From Salinigranum rubrum (lineage in GTDB: Archaea > Halobacteriota > Halobacteria > Halobacteriales > Haloferacaceae), in assembly GCF_002906575.1 (NCBI RefSeq), contig NZ_CP026309.1:434001-498000 (forward strand): a stretch of DNA of 64,000 bases, in the 5' to 3' direction. Below, piece after piece: positions 7,714-16,599 of this stretch. Below the pieces are notes generated by a model that was not told the origin of the DNA, ran no database searches, and was given only the letters and a program-made list of their open reading frames with translations. Every line of letters starts with the position of its first letter. Position 1 is the first letter of the stretch. The translations under genes and the position numbers were made by a program.

Positions 7714-8367
7714 TCACGACCCTTCGCTCCCGCCGCGCATCGACACGAACCGGACGCCGCCGTGGGTGGTCCGTTCGACTCCCTCCTCGGTCGGCGTCAA
7801 CACCACGAGTTTCTGGCGTCGCATCCCCTCGGGTGAGACCACCCGACCGCCGGCGCGGACCTGATCGACGACCGCCTCGGGGACGGTTCGTGGGGCGCAG
7901 GTGAGGTACGCGCGGTCGTAGGGGGCGTGCTCGGGCCACCCCTGCCGGCCGTCTCCCTGCCTGACGTGAATCTCGTAGCCGAGCCGTTCGAGCCGTGCTC
8001 GGGCGTCGTCGGCGAGTTCGGCGTCGTACTCGACGCTGTAGACGTTCCCCGGGCCGACGACTTCGCTCGTCACGGCCGCGTGGTAGCCACAGCCGGTGCC
8101 GACTTCGAGCACCCGGTCGTCCCGGCCGACGTCGAGGAGGTCCGTCATCAGGGCGACCATGTGTGGCGCGCTGATGGTCTGGCCCCTCCCGATGGAGAGC
8201 GGTCGGTCCGCGTACGCCTCCCGCCGACTGCCCTCGGGCACGAACTCGTGACGCGGGACCGCCCGAAGCGCACGTTCGGTCGACTCGCGCTCGACGTAGC
8301 CGCGCTCGACGAGACGGTCGACCAGTCGGTGGCGGGCAGTCGCGTGGTTCTCACCGTCGCGGACCAT
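7714..8367 (-). CDS. pcm: Protein-L-isoaspartate O-methyltransferase
   Basis: 217 residues, normal length. It has the canonical elements: RAVPRHEFVPE, GQTISAPHMVALM, SAM loop VLEVGTGCGYHAAVTSEVVG, VYSVEYDAELA, APYDRAYLTCAP and GGRVVSPEG. It methylates isoaspartyl residues with S-adenosylmethionine as the first step of repair. It lies between the methyltransferase gene (52 nt away) and the 8392-9210 gene (25 nt), all on the minus strand, so several may share a transcript. Confidence 0.92.
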   Translation of the reverse strand: MVRDGENHATARHRLVDRLVERGYVERESTERALRAVPRHEFVPEGSRREAYADRPLSIGRGQTISAPHMVALMTDLLDVGRDDRVLEVGTGCGYHAAVTSEVVGPGNVYSVEYDAELADDARARLERLGYEIHVRQGDGRQGWPEHAPYDRAYLTCAPRTVPEAVVDQVRAGGRVVSPEGMRRQKLVVLTPTEEGVERTTHGGVRFVSMRGGSEGS

Positions 8368-8391
8368 ACCCCCCGTTGGTCGCCGACCGTG

Positions 8392-9210
8392 TTACAACTT
8401 GTCGTGTTCGGTGGCTCGGTCGGAGTCGGTGGCTCGGTCCGAGACGCCGTACCGCGCGGCGTGGCGGTCACAGAACTCGGGACTGCGTAGCTGCGCTCTC
8501 ACCACTCCCGGCTGTCTGTGGGGGTTCGCGAGGCGGCACGACTCGGCGTCGCAGAACGCCTCGCCCGTCTCGACGTAGTCGACCGCCTGGAGGACGTACC
8601 CCTTCAGCGCCTCCGTCGTCCGGGGGTCGTCGTCGACGAGAAAGTCCCCGTCGACCGCCGATTCGAGCACCTCGCGGGGTGGCGCGTCGCCCGACAGCAG
8701 CGCGTGCTCTTGCTTCGCCTGGTAGTACGCCTCGGGCTTCGCGGGGGCCTCGTACAGCCCCGGGACCGACACGAGCGCGGGCTGGCCGAGCACGGTGACG
8801 CGCTTGTGCCAGCGGCCGTCGTGGTCGCCCCACGTGGCGAGCGTCCGATCCACGAGAACGACGTGGAGCGTCGAGAGCGACGACTCGGCGTCGGGAAGCC
8901 GCGCGTTCAGCGCCCCCTGGACCGCCCTCCCGTCGTAGAGGACGCCGCCCGCGCGTTCGGGGTCGTCGAGCGCTCGCTCCTCGTACCGCACGGCCCCGAG
9001 CATCGTCGTCCCCGTCCCACGCTCGTGCGGCGAGTGGACGCGGGCGGCGGCGAACGCCTCGGCGAGGTCCTCGTCGGCGTGGCTGTCCAGAAAGCGGTCG
9101 CGGATCTCGACCCGGGCGTCGAGTCGTTCGCGGAGCCACGCGGCTATCTCCGGCGTGTCCGCGACGGTCGTGGGCGCGCGGTAGCAGACGACGGTGTCGA
9201 CCTCGGCCAT
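8392..9210 (-). CDS. Conserved haloarchaeal protein, possibly metallopeptidase-like
   Basis: 272 residues, soluble, no signal peptide. It begins MAEVDTVVCYRAPTTVADTPE, has a middle part LHVVLVDRTLATWGDHDGRWHKRV, and a C-terminal Cys/His cluster (FCDAESCRLANPHRQPG, then PEFCDRHAARYG) that could bind a metal. The N-terminal half loosely recalls a family of putative archaeal metallopeptidases, but no HExxH is present, so no function is assigned. It ends 30 nt before thi4 in the same direction of transcription (thi4 upstream). Confidence 0.7.
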   Translation of the reverse strand: MAEVDTVVCYRAPTTVADTPEIAAWLRERLDARVEIRDRFLDSHADEDLAEAFAAARVHSPHERGTGTTMLGAVRYEERALDDPERAGGVLYDGRAVQGALNARLPDAESSLSTLHVVLVDRTLATWGDHDGRWHKRVTVLGQPALVSVPGLYEAPAKPEAYYQAKQEHALLSGDAPPREVLESAVDGDFLVDDDPRTTEALKGYVLQAVDYVETGEAFCDAESCRLANPHRQPGVVRAQLRSPEFCDRHAARYGVSDRATDSDRATEHDKL

Positions 9211-9240
9211 CTGTGGTCTGTCTCGGCTCTTCGTCCCGGG

Positions 9241-10170
9241 TCAGTCGTCCGCGGGCGTGCGCGTCGTCATCTCCACCTCGGGCGCGTCGACGCCGAGTTC
9301 GTCGATGGCGACCTGCGCGGCGCGCTTGCCCGAGAGGAGCATCGCGCCGAACGTCGGCCCCATCCGCGGCAGGCCGTAGGTGGTCGCCACCGCCATCCCG
9401 GTGGCGACGAGGCCGTCGTGGACGAGACCGGTGTGTTCGACGACGGCGTCCTCGCTCTCGCCGACCCACATCGAGTCGTGACCGGGCGAGTCGTGGCCGG
9501 GTGCACCGTACTGTCCCTCCTCGGTCTGGTCCATCCCGGTGTTGTGCTCCGCGGCGTGCGAGAGGCCGGGCGCGTCGAGGACGCCGCGCTCCTGCAGTTT
9601 GGAGACGGCGACGGCGTCGTGGCCCGTCGCGTCGATCACTAACTCGCCCTCGACGGCGATGGGGTCGACACAGGTGATCTCTCTGGGCAGAGCGTGCACC
9701 GGCGTCCAGTTCATCACGATGCCTCCCACTCGATGGTCCTCGCGGATGACGATGTCGGTGAACTCCGTCATGTTCTGCATCTTCGCGCCCGCGTCGCAGG
9801 CGGCTTTGATGAGTCCCGAACACGCCTCGGGCCCGTTGGCGACGTACAGTCCGTCCGTGTCCTGCGCGCGCTTGTAGTCGACGTCGAGGTCGTCGAGGAC
9901 CGACTGGGCGGGGTCGCGGACCGTGACCTTGTTCATCAGGAACCCGCCGAGCCAGAACCCGCCTCCCAGATAGTTGTTCTTCTCGACGACCATCGTCTTC
10001 ACGCCGCGTTCGGCCAGTTCCTTCCCCGCCATCAGTCCCGAGGGACCGCCGCCGACGATGATGACGTCGCTGTCGGAGAAGTCCATGAACTCCTCCGTCC
10101 ACTCCTGGCCGATGGCGCGGGTGACCTGTGCTTCGCCGACCTCGCTGAACGTCCGGTCGTTCGAGCTCAT
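9241..10170 (-). CDS. thi4: Thiazole synthase Thi4 (thiamine biosynthesis)
   Basis: 309 residues. FAD/NAD-binding [17 protein letters not shown] starts near residue 40, followed by [20 protein letters not shown] and a C-terminal [20 protein letters not shown]. Thi4 makes the thiazole part of thiamine from NAD and glycine. The Cys in [11 protein letters not shown] (residue 167) aligns with the cysteine reported as essential for thiamine synthesis in Haloferax volcanii, which suggests that the enzyme uses its own sulfur or needs this residue. A perfect 7+7 palindrome lies directly before the start codon. Confidence 0.94.
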   Translation of the reverse strand: MSSNDRTFSEVGEAQVTRAIGQEWTEEFMDFSDSDVIIVGGGPSGLMAGKELAERGVKTMVVEKNNYLGGGFWLGGFLMNKVTVRDPAQSVLDDLDVDYKRAQDTDGLYVANGPEACSGLIKAACDAGAKMQNMTEFTDIVIREDHRVGGIVMNWTPVHALPREITCVDPIAVEGELVIDATGHDAVAVSKLQERGVLDAPGLSHAAEHNTGMDQTEEGQYGAPGHDSPGHDSMWVGESEDAVVEHTGLVHDGLVATGMAVATTYGLPRMGPTFGAMLLSGKRAAQVAIDELGVDAPEVEMTTRTPADD

Positions 10171-10175
10171 ACACC

Positions 10176-10195
10176 ACTAGGTTGTATGACCTAGT
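10176..10195 (-). promoter_or_regulatory. Palindromic operator candidate of thi4
   Basis: ACTAGGT-TGTATG-ACCTAGT on the plus strand is a perfect 7-bp inverted repeat with a 6-bp spacer. It ends 6 nt before the thi4 start codon. A TATA-like TTTTACTA lies just upstream (about 10196-10203). A repressor bound here would block initiation. The thiamine regulator ThiR of archaea is a natural candidate, by inference only. Confidence 0.65.
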
Positions 10196-10198
10196 AGT

Positions 10199-10338
10199 AA
10201 AACGCTTTGGACGCTCCCGCGCTCACGAGAAACGCGGCTGCGAGAGATGCGCTGCTCACCGGGTCGGAGCGGCTACCGAGGGACGGCGTGAGAATCGAAA
10301 CGGCTCGTGGGTCGACTGAGTTGGATCGATCGTCGTCG
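10199..10338. other. Intergenic region between thi4 promoter and zinc finger gene
   Basis: No gene is seen in these 140 bp beyond the thi4 TATA-like element at its left end. It contains no repeat that I recognised. Confidence 0.4.
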
Positions 10339-11004
10339 TTACCAGGCGGACCAGGCCGCGGTCGTGGTGTCGCGTCCGTAGAGGCGTTTCACGTCCTTGG
10401 CGAACACCATGTCGCCCTCGTGGTCGAACTTGTCGAACCGGTAGTTCTCGGCGTCGGCGTCGGTCCGGACGTGGATGCCGTCGACCTCGAACTCCTCGTC
10501 GCCCGCGGACTCGACCTCGCCGACGACGAACTCGTAGTCGCCGGGAACCTGCATCTTCAGGCTCCGAGAGGCGTCCTCGCGGCCGTCCTTGGGGTGAATG
10601 GTGACGTTCACGGTCACGTTGTCGACGACGCGCGTCCAGACGGTCTGGACGTCCTCGACGATTGCCTCGTCGACGCGCTGTTCGGGACCGACCTCGATGG
10701 CCGTGACTCGAACCTGCATCAGCGCCTCGGGCGTGTCGACGATCAACTCGTCGCCGACTTCGACCGTGTCCTCGGCGGGCGCGTCGACGGTGGTCGACAG
10801 CGACTCGCCGTCCTGGGAGACGACGACGTCGACCGGCACCTCGCGGGGCTTCGCTATCTTCTCCTTGCGGACGTGGCCGCAGGCCGTACACCGGACGGTG
10901 GAGTGGCCGTCCGGCTTGATGACCTCGTGGACCGTCTGCTCGTCGGGCGAGCAGGACGGACAGACGAGCGGGACGCGCTCGCCGGCGTCGGGAATCGTAC
11001 TCAT
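10339..11004 (-). CDS. Zinc-ribbon protein (HVO_0476-like family)
   Basis: 221 residues from ATG at 11002-11004 (MSTIPDAGERVPLVCPSC). The N-terminal zinc ribbon is CPSC (15-18) and CTAC (about 39-42). A beta-rich body with VNVTIHPKDGR and KFDHEGDMVFAKDVKRLYGRD follows. It is a conserved haloarchaeal family of unknown role with the DNA/RNA-binding look of an OB-like domain. It lies next to the aminopeptidase and gapII genes as in Haloferax relatives. Confidence 0.8.
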   Translation of the reverse strand: MSTIPDAGERVPLVCPSCSPDEQTVHEVIKPDGHSTVRCTACGHVRKEKIAKPREVPVDVVVSQDGESLSTTVDAPAEDTVEVGDELIVDTPEALMQVRVTAIEVGPEQRVDEAIVEDVQTVWTRVVDNVTVNVTIHPKDGREDASRSLKMQVPGDYEFVVGEVESAGDEEFEVDGIHVRTDADAENYRFDKFDHEGDMVFAKDVKRLYGRDTTTAAWSAW

Positions 11005-11374
11005 ATGCGCTCGTCTACTCTCCCCACCCGTGAAAAGGGCACGTTTCGCCGGTTCTGTGGGTGGACGTGGCACGGTTTGGAGCGCATCGCGGCCGTCGTT
11101 TCGAGCGTATCGTGGGTGCCGACGGGACGCACGGGTGCGAGACCGGGACGTGTCTCGTCGGGGATGTGCGTCCGAACGGAAAAGAGACCGCGCGGTCGCC
11201 AGGGCGCTGAAGCCACAGACCTCCCCAGCCGACTCCCTCACCCCTCGCTGTGCTCGGGGGTTCGGTCATCCCTCGCGCCGCGGCGCGACACGGCGTCGCG
11301 CCCGTCGCGCCACCGCGAGCCATGCCAGTTCGACCTCCTCGTGTCGGTACCGCCGTTCGGGGACTTTCGGTCGC
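11005..11374. other. 370-bp intergenic region with a repeat end and a strong hairpin
   Basis: No credible protein gene. At 11201-11232 (minus orientation) it contains TCGGCTGGGGAGG next to GTGGCTTCA, the inner part of the terminal repeat of the MITE at 18591-18853; the nearby CGCGAGGGATGA is also shared. A perfect 8-bp hairpin GGCGCGAC/GTCGCGCC lies at 11282-11302. Probably the decayed remains of a related element. Confidence 0.55.
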
Positions 11375-12324
11375 TCACCGAGGAAGTTCCACTTCCTCGC
11401 TATCCGCGTACACGGTCGGCTCTCTCAGGATGCCGTCCAGATGCAGCGGTGCCTCGGTGTCGCCGCCGATGGAGGCGTCGTCGCCGATGGCGATGTGCAC
11501 CGTGCCGGCGGCCTTCTCGTCTAAGAGTACCGACCCGACCAACTCGGTGACGCCGACGTTCGTGCCGATGCCCAGTTCGGCGAGGTTGTACGCGTCCCGT
11601 CCCACCGACTCGGCTCCCGCTTCGACCTGCTCGCGCACGGCGTCGTCCGAGATGTGAGTGACGTAGCCGTCTTCGACCTCGAATCGTAGTTCCTCGTTCA
11701 GGAGGCCGTGCGGCCGCATCGTCCCGTCGACGACGTACGTTCCGTTCGCCGTCTCGGGCGCGACGAACACCTCCCCTGCGGGCAGGTTCGAGAACGCGCC
11801 GGCCTCGTGGACGAGTCCGGTGTCGGAGTGCCACTCGCGGCTTCCGGGCTCGAACGTGATGTCCGTCCCCGCCTCGGTCGTCACCCGCACCTCCTCGGCG
11901 TCCGAGACCTGCTCGTACACCGCCGCGCAGTGCTCGGAGATGGCCCGGTAGTCGGCGTCTAACCCGCGACCATCACCTCCTCGGTGATACCGGGCATCGT
12001 CGCGCCGCGCGCCCCGTTCTCGCAGGCGGCCGACCGTGCACGGGTGTGGCTGATACTCTTCGTGGTCGGCGCGACGAACACGTCGGCGTCGCGCATCGCC
12101 GCCGCCACTGCGTCGGGCGGTTCGGCCCCGTGCTGTGGGCCCGGCGGATACTGCACGACGACGACGTCTCCTGTGTGCGCTCTCCCGGCCTCGTAGAGGA
12201 ACTCGCCGATGCGCCGGCGCTTGTCGTCCGTGACGACCACGAACGACTCCCCCTCCGCGACGGCGAGACACTGTGTCACCGCCGTCTCGGCGGCCTCCGT
12301 GAGCCGTGTGTCGGATTCGTCCAT
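11375..12324 (-). CDS. Aminopeptidase of the M29 (leucyl aminopeptidase T/AmpS-like) family, frame broken at about 11963-11965
   Basis: Start at 12322-12324 ([20 protein letters not shown]). The first frame runs to [11 protein letters not shown] and stops at TAG. The rest resumes one frame over as [18 protein letters not shown] to the stop at 11375. One G added to the three-G run at 11963-11965 joins them into about 316 residues. Family signatures: [20 protein letters not shown] and [16 protein letters not shown], with conserved metal-ligand-type residues, and the C-terminal [14 protein letters not shown]29 enzymes are dinuclear metalloaminopeptidases. The break is probably a sequencing error, as in rpoB2. 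Confidence 0.8.
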
Positions 12325-12444
12325 ACCGCGGCGAAGGGGGTTGAGTTGGTTAGGTCTTCCCCTCGCCCTTTCGCCCGTTCTCTCCGCTTGAAGTTCGCTA
12401 AATCTCTCACCCGGCCGCCTGAAAACATCGAAGCCGTTACTCGT

Positions 12445-12462
12445 GTAGGAATTAATTTCTAC
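12445..12462 (+). promoter_or_regulatory. Near-perfect 18-bp palindrome upstream of gapII
   Basis: GTAGGAATTAATTTCTAC has one mismatched pair in a palindrome of 9+9. It ends 48 nt before the gapII start, just upstream of a TATA-like GAAATAACT (about 12475-12483). That position fits an activator site, or a repressor overlapping the TFB site. It does not match the TACT-N7-8-GAGTA motif of TrmB. Confidence 0.5.
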
Positions 12463-12510
12463 CTGTTAGCGTCCGAAATAACTATCTGGCTGTCCCGTCG
12501 ATGGAGGGGT

Positions 12511-13572
12511 ATGTTGAAGGTCGGAATAAACGGGTACGGTACCATCGGGAAGCGCGTGGCCGACGCGGTCGCCGCACAACCGGACATGACGGTCGTCGGC
12601 GTCGCCAAGACGCAGCCGAACTACGAGGCGCACGCCGCCGTCCGTCGTGGGTACCCGTTGTACGCCGCCATCCCCGAACGCGCCCCGCTCTTCTCCGAGG
12701 CCGGGCTTGAACTCGCCGGTGCCGTCGACGAACTCGTCGCCGAAGCCGACATCATCGTCGACGCCACGCCCTCCGGAATCGGTGCTGAGAATCGCTCGCT
12801 CTACGAGTCCCACGACACCCCCGCGCTGCTTCAGGGCGGCGAGTCGGCCGATGTCGCCGACGTGAGCTTCAACGCCCGGGCCAACTTCGACGCCGCCGAG
12901 GATGCCGACTACGCCCGCGTCGTCTCGTGTAACACGACCGGGCTCTCTCGCGTCATCGCCCCGCTCCAGGAGGAGTACGGCGTCGAGAAGGTCCGCGCGA
13001 CGCTGGTCCGTCGGGGAGGCGACCCCGGACAGAACACCCGCGGTCCCATCAACGACATCCTCCCGAACCCCATTCACGTTCCTTCCCACCACGGCCCCGA
13101 CGTCAAGACCATCTTCACGGACCTCGACATCGACACGATGGGACTGAAGGTGCCGGCGACGCTGATGCACGTCCACGCGCTGAACGTCACGCTCGACGAG
13201 CGCGTCACCGCCGCGCACGTCCAGGCTCTTCTGGAGCAGGAGAACCGCCTCTACGTCATCCCCGAGGGGATGGGTATCGACGGCGTCGGGAAACTGAAGA
13301 ACTTCGCGCTCGACGCCGGCCGCCCCCGCGGCGACCTCTGGGAGAACTGCATCTGGGGCGAGTCCATCGGCGTACGGGGCAGGGACCTCTACCTGTTCCA
13401 GGCCATCCACCAGGAGTCCGACGTGGTCCCCGAGAACGTCGACGCCATCCGCGCCGTGATGGGCCTCGAACCGCAGGACGAGTCGATGCGACTCACCGAC
13501 GATACGCTGGGCGTCGGCATCAGCGGTGATCCGGCGGGGTTTAGCCAGCAGCAGGTTCCCGCCGACGACTGA
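12511..13572 (+). CDS. gapII: Type II (archaeal) glyceraldehyde-3-phosphate dehydrogenase
   Basis: 353 residues. The N-terminus [20 protein letters not shown] is the dinucleotide-binding loop, the catalytic Cys140 is in [10 protein letters not shown], and [22 protein letters not shown] is specific to the archaeal type II class. It interconverts glyceraldehyde-3-phosphate and 1,3-bisphosphoglycerate. In Haloferax volcanii the type II enzyme works in gluconeogenesis and the type I enzyme in glycolysis; both types are found here around pgk. The ATG at 12511 is chosen because the TATA-like element lies about 30 nt upstream. Confidence 0.95.
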   Translation: MLKVGINGYGTIGKRVADAVAAQPDMTVVGVAKTQPNYEAHAAVRRGYPLYAAIPERAPLFSEAGLELAGAVDELVAEADIIVDATPSGIGAENRSLYESHDTPALLQGGESADVADVSFNARANFDAAEDADYARVVSCNTTGLSRVIAPLQEEYGVEKVRATLVRRGGDPGQNTRGPINDILPNPIHVPSHHGPDVKTIFTDLDIDTMGLKVPATLMHVHALNVTLDERVTAAHVQALLEQENRLYVIPEGMGIDGVGKLKNFALDAGRPRGDLWENCIWGESIGVRGRDLYLFQAIHQESDVVPENVDAIRAVMGLEPQDESMRLTDDTLGVGISGDPAGFSQQQVPADD

Positions 13573-13592
13573 CGACCGGCCGGTCGGTTACG

Positions 13593-14798
13593 CTACTCTC
13601 GCTTCAACAGTTCGACGGCGACGAGCGGTTCGCCCGTCAGCGCGCGGATGTAGGCCCCGCCGGCGATGGAGACGTGCGAGAAGTCCTCCTCCGAGAGGCC
13701 GTACATCTCGATGGCGCGGGAGGTGTCGCCGCCGCCGACGACGGAGAAACAGTCGGTGTCGGCGATGGCTTCGAGCACGCCGACGGTCCCGACCGCGAAC
13801 CGCTCGTCCTCGAACAGGCCGAGCGCGCCCTTCACGAAGACAGCCTCCGAGTCGCGGATGATGGGGTCGTACTTCGCCACGGTCTCCGAGCCGACGTCGA
13901 GGAACGCGCGGTCCTTCTCCGTGATGACGTCGATGCGGCTCTCGGCCCGCTCGTCGTTGTCGTCCTCGTACGCGAGGTCGACGGCGAGTTCGATCTGGTC
14001 ACCGCGCTCTTCGAGGAGCGACTCGATGGTCTCGTGGTTCTTCTCCCACTGGTCGTCGAAGAGGTCCATTCCCTCGATGTCCTCGCCGACGGGGTAGCCG
14101 TCCGCGCGGAGGAACAGTTCGCCGGCGATGCCCCCCAGACAGAAGGTGTCGACCCTGCCGCCGATGGCGTTCATCACCGAGATGACGTCCGTCGCCTTCG
14201 TCCCGCCGACCACCATCGTCACGTCGCCGTCGAACTCCTTGGTGGCGATGGCGGAGTTGGCCTCGTACTCCGCGACCATCACGCGGCCGGCGAAGGCGGG
14301 GAGCACCAGGGGAAAGCCCACGAGCGAGGCGTGTGCCCGGTGGGCCGCGGAGTACGCGTCGTTGACGTACGCGTCGAACTCCGGGGCGAGGGTTCGAACG
14401 AACTCGCTTTCGGCGTGGGCTTCGGGCTCTTTCTCGGGCAGTTCGTCGTCGGTCATCCGGGTGTTCTCCAGGAGGAGGACGTCGCCGGCGTCGAGGGCGC
14501 GGATGGCGTCTATCGCCTCCTCGCCGTACGTCGAATCGACGAAGCCGACCTCGACGCCGGCGTGGTCGGCGAGGACCTCGGCGTGGCTCGAAAGCGAGAT
14601 GAAGTCGTCGTCGCCGGGGCGGCCCTGGTGGGCCATGAGCGCGACGCGGTGGCCGGCGTCGGCGAGGTCGCGGACGGTCTCGGCGTGGCGCTCGAACCGT
14701 CGGTTGTCCTGGGCGACGCCGTCTTCCACGGGAGCGTTCAGGTCGAGTCGGACGAGGACGCGCTGCTCGGGGTCGAGGTCGTCGAGCGTCTTGAACAT
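13593..14798 (-). CDS. pgk: Phosphoglycerate kinase
   Basis: 401 residues, normal length. It starts MFKTLDDLDPEQRVLVRLDLNAP, with substrate-binding RRFERHAETVRDL and HQGRPG, LENTRM, and a C-terminal nucleotide domain VVGGGDTSRAIEMYG. It makes 3-phosphoglycerate and ATP from 1,3-bisphosphoglycerate and ADP. It converges on gapII with 20 nt between stops and shares the minus strand with gapI, which lies about 175 nt upstream. Confidence 0.96.
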   Translation of the reverse strand: MFKTLDDLDPEQRVLVRLDLNAPVEDGVAQDNRRFERHAETVRDLADAGHRVALMAHQGRPGDDDFISLSSHAEVLADHAGVEVGFVDSTYGEEAIDAIRALDAGDVLLLENTRMTDDELPEKEPEAHAESEFVRTLAPEFDAYVNDAYSAAHRAHASLVGFPLVLPAFAGRVMVAEYEANSAIATKEFDGDVTMVVGGTKATDVISVMNAIGGRVDTFCLGGIAGELFLRADGYPVGEDIEGMDLFDDQWEKNHETIESLLEERGDQIELAVDLAYEDDNDERAESRIDVITEKDRAFLDVGSETVAKYDPIIRDSEAVFVKGALGLFEDERFAVGTVGVLEAIADTDCFSVVGGGDTSRAIEMYGLSEEDFSHVSIAGGAYIRALTGEPLVAVELLKRE

Positions 14799-14974
14799 GT
14801 CTCGTGTGTGAATCGTCGCGTGACGGGCACTTAGTCGTGTGCGAACTCGGTCCGGCTCCGGGGAACGGCGGCGCTCTCTGGGTGGGTGCGAAAGAGTGAA
14901 ACGTGGTGTCGGTGATCGGTGGTCGGCGCCGGGGGTGGCGCTCGGTCCGGACGGTTCGGGGAGGCTCGGCTAAC

Positions 14975-16024
14975 TCAGTTGTCGTGGACGTACGCGGCGA
15001 CGTCGAGCATCCGGTTCGAGAACCCGTACTCGTTGTCGTACCACGTCAGGATCTTCGCCTGCTTGCCGTCGGCGACGACGTTCGTCGAATCGAGGTCGAC
15101 GTACGACGAGTGGGGGTTGCCGAGGATGTCGCGGGAGACGATCTGATCGTCCGTGACGCCGAGGACGCCCGCCATCTCGCCCGCTGCGGCGTCCATGAAC
15201 GCGCCGTTGATCTCCTCGGCGCTCGGCTGGGATTCGAGTTCGACGACGAGTTCGGTGAGCGACCCGTTCACCGTCGGGACGCGGATGGCCATCCCGTCGA
15301 GTTTGCCCTGAAGTTGCGGCAGGATTTCGGTGGTCGCCTGCGCGGCGCCCGTCGACGTCGGGACGATGTTCTCGGCGGCGGCGCGGCCGCGGCGGCGCTT
15401 CGACTGCGGCGCGTCGATGATGCTCTGGCTCCCGGTGTACGAGTGGACCGTCGTGAGTTGGCCCGCGACGATGCCGAACTCGTCGTCGAGCACCTTCGCG
15501 ACCGGCGTCACACTGTTCGTGGTACACGAGGCGTTGGAGACGACGTCCTCGCCCTCGTACTCGTCGTGGTTGACGCCGTAGACGATCTGTTTGACCGGTT
15601 CCTCGCCCTTCGGCGGCGCGCTGATGACGACCTTGTCCGCGCCGGCCTCGACGTGTGCGGAGGCGTCCTCGTACGTGCGGAAGATGCCCGTACACTCGAG
15701 AGCGACGTCGACGTCGAGGTCCCCCCACGGGAGTTCGGCGGGCGACTGCACGTTGTACAGGTCGACCGACGTCCCGCCGATGATGAGCCGTTCGTCCTCC
15801 AGTTCGACGCCGTCGAGCCGCGGCATGACGGAGTCGTACTTGACGAGATACGCCATGTCGTCGAACGACATCACGTCGTTGATGCCGACGAGGTCGATCC
15901 GCGGGTTGTCCAGGACCGCCCGGAAGATGTTGCGACCGATGCGCCCGAAGCCGTTGAGTCCCACCCTGACGACCTCCTCATCGGGGACGTCGTCACCGGC
16001 ACTCAGGTACGATTTTTCACTCAT
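14975..16024 (-). CDS. gapI: Type I (bacterial-type) glyceraldehyde-3-phosphate dehydrogenase
   Basis: 349 residues. VGLNGFGRIGRNIFRAV is the cofactor loop, catalytic Cys167 is in SNASCTTNSVTP, and HSYTGSQSIIDAPQSKRRRG and WYDNEYGFSNRMLD are the classic type I blocks. It has an N-terminal extension of about 19 acidic residues before the Rossmann fold. By analogy with Haloferax volcanii it is the glycolytic GAPDH. Transcribed towards pgk; the 176-bp gap may hold a separate pgk promoter. Confidence 0.95.
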   Translation of the reverse strand: MSEKSYLSAGDDVPDEEVVRVGLNGFGRIGRNIFRAVLDNPRIDLVGINDVMSFDDMAYLVKYDSVMPRLDGVELEDERLIIGGTSVDLYNVQSPAELPWGDLDVDVALECTGIFRTYEDASAHVEAGADKVVISAPPKGEEPVKQIVYGVNHDEYEGEDVVSNASCTTNSVTPVAKVLDDEFGIVAGQLTTVHSYTGSQSIIDAPQSKRRRGRAAAENIVPTSTGAAQATTEILPQLQGKLDGMAIRVPTVNGSLTELVVELESQPSAEEINGAFMDAAAGEMAGVLGVTDDQIVSRDILGNPHSSYVDLDSTNVVADGKQAKILTWYDNEYGFSNRMLDVAAYVHDN

Positions 16025-16218
16025 AAGCGAGTTAGTTACGGTTGTATGTCCTCGACCACGGACTAAATCTGTTTCGGAACCACCATACCTCTTGTGCGAC
16101 TGTCTCGCGAGACCGGATGTTTCGGGCGCGACCGCCGCGCTCGGTCGGACCTCCGCCGATTCTCGCAGATGATTCGTGTTGCAGAAGGCTTTTGGTACGA
16201 TGAACCATACCTCCGTCC

Positions 16219-16584
16219 ATGCGAAGAGACGACCGTGACGATCCGTTCGACTCCATCTTCGGCGAGATCGAACGGATGATGAGCGAAATGACTGGCGGCG
16301 ACACCACCGGCTTCGCCTCCGAGACCCACGTCGACGTGTTCGACGAGGGTGACACCGTTCGCCTCGTCGCGGACCTCCCGGGCGTGGAGAAGGACGCGAT
16401 CGACCTCAAGTGCGACGGGGAGACACTCACCGTCTCGGCCGCCTCGGACCGACGCGAGTACGACGAGCGCATCCGACTCCCGGCGCGCGTCGACGAACAC
16501 TCCGCCTCCGCGTCGTTCAACAACGGCGTCCTGCAGGTCACCTTCGACAAGGTCGAAGACTCCGCCGCCATCGACGTCGAGTAA
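16219..16584 (+). CDS. Hsp20/alpha-crystallin family small heat shock protein
   Basis: 121 residues. The alpha-crystallin domain runs from about residue 35 (ETHVDVFDEGDTVRLVADLPGVEKDAI) to DGETLTVSA, then RIRLPARVDEHSASASFNNGVLQVTF near the end, with the conserved NNGVLxVTF motif. The protein has a short N-terminal arm and no IxI tail. It works as an ATP-independent holdase. Converges on the ATP-grasp gene with 15 nt between stops. Confidence 0.92.
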   Translation: MRRDDRDDPFDSIFGEIERMMSEMTGGDTTGFASETHVDVFDEGDTVRLVADLPGVEKDAIDLKCDGETLTVSAASDRREYDERIRLPARVDEHSASASFNNGVLQVTFDKVEDSAAIDVE

Positions 16585-16599
16585 CCGAACGCGTCGCGG

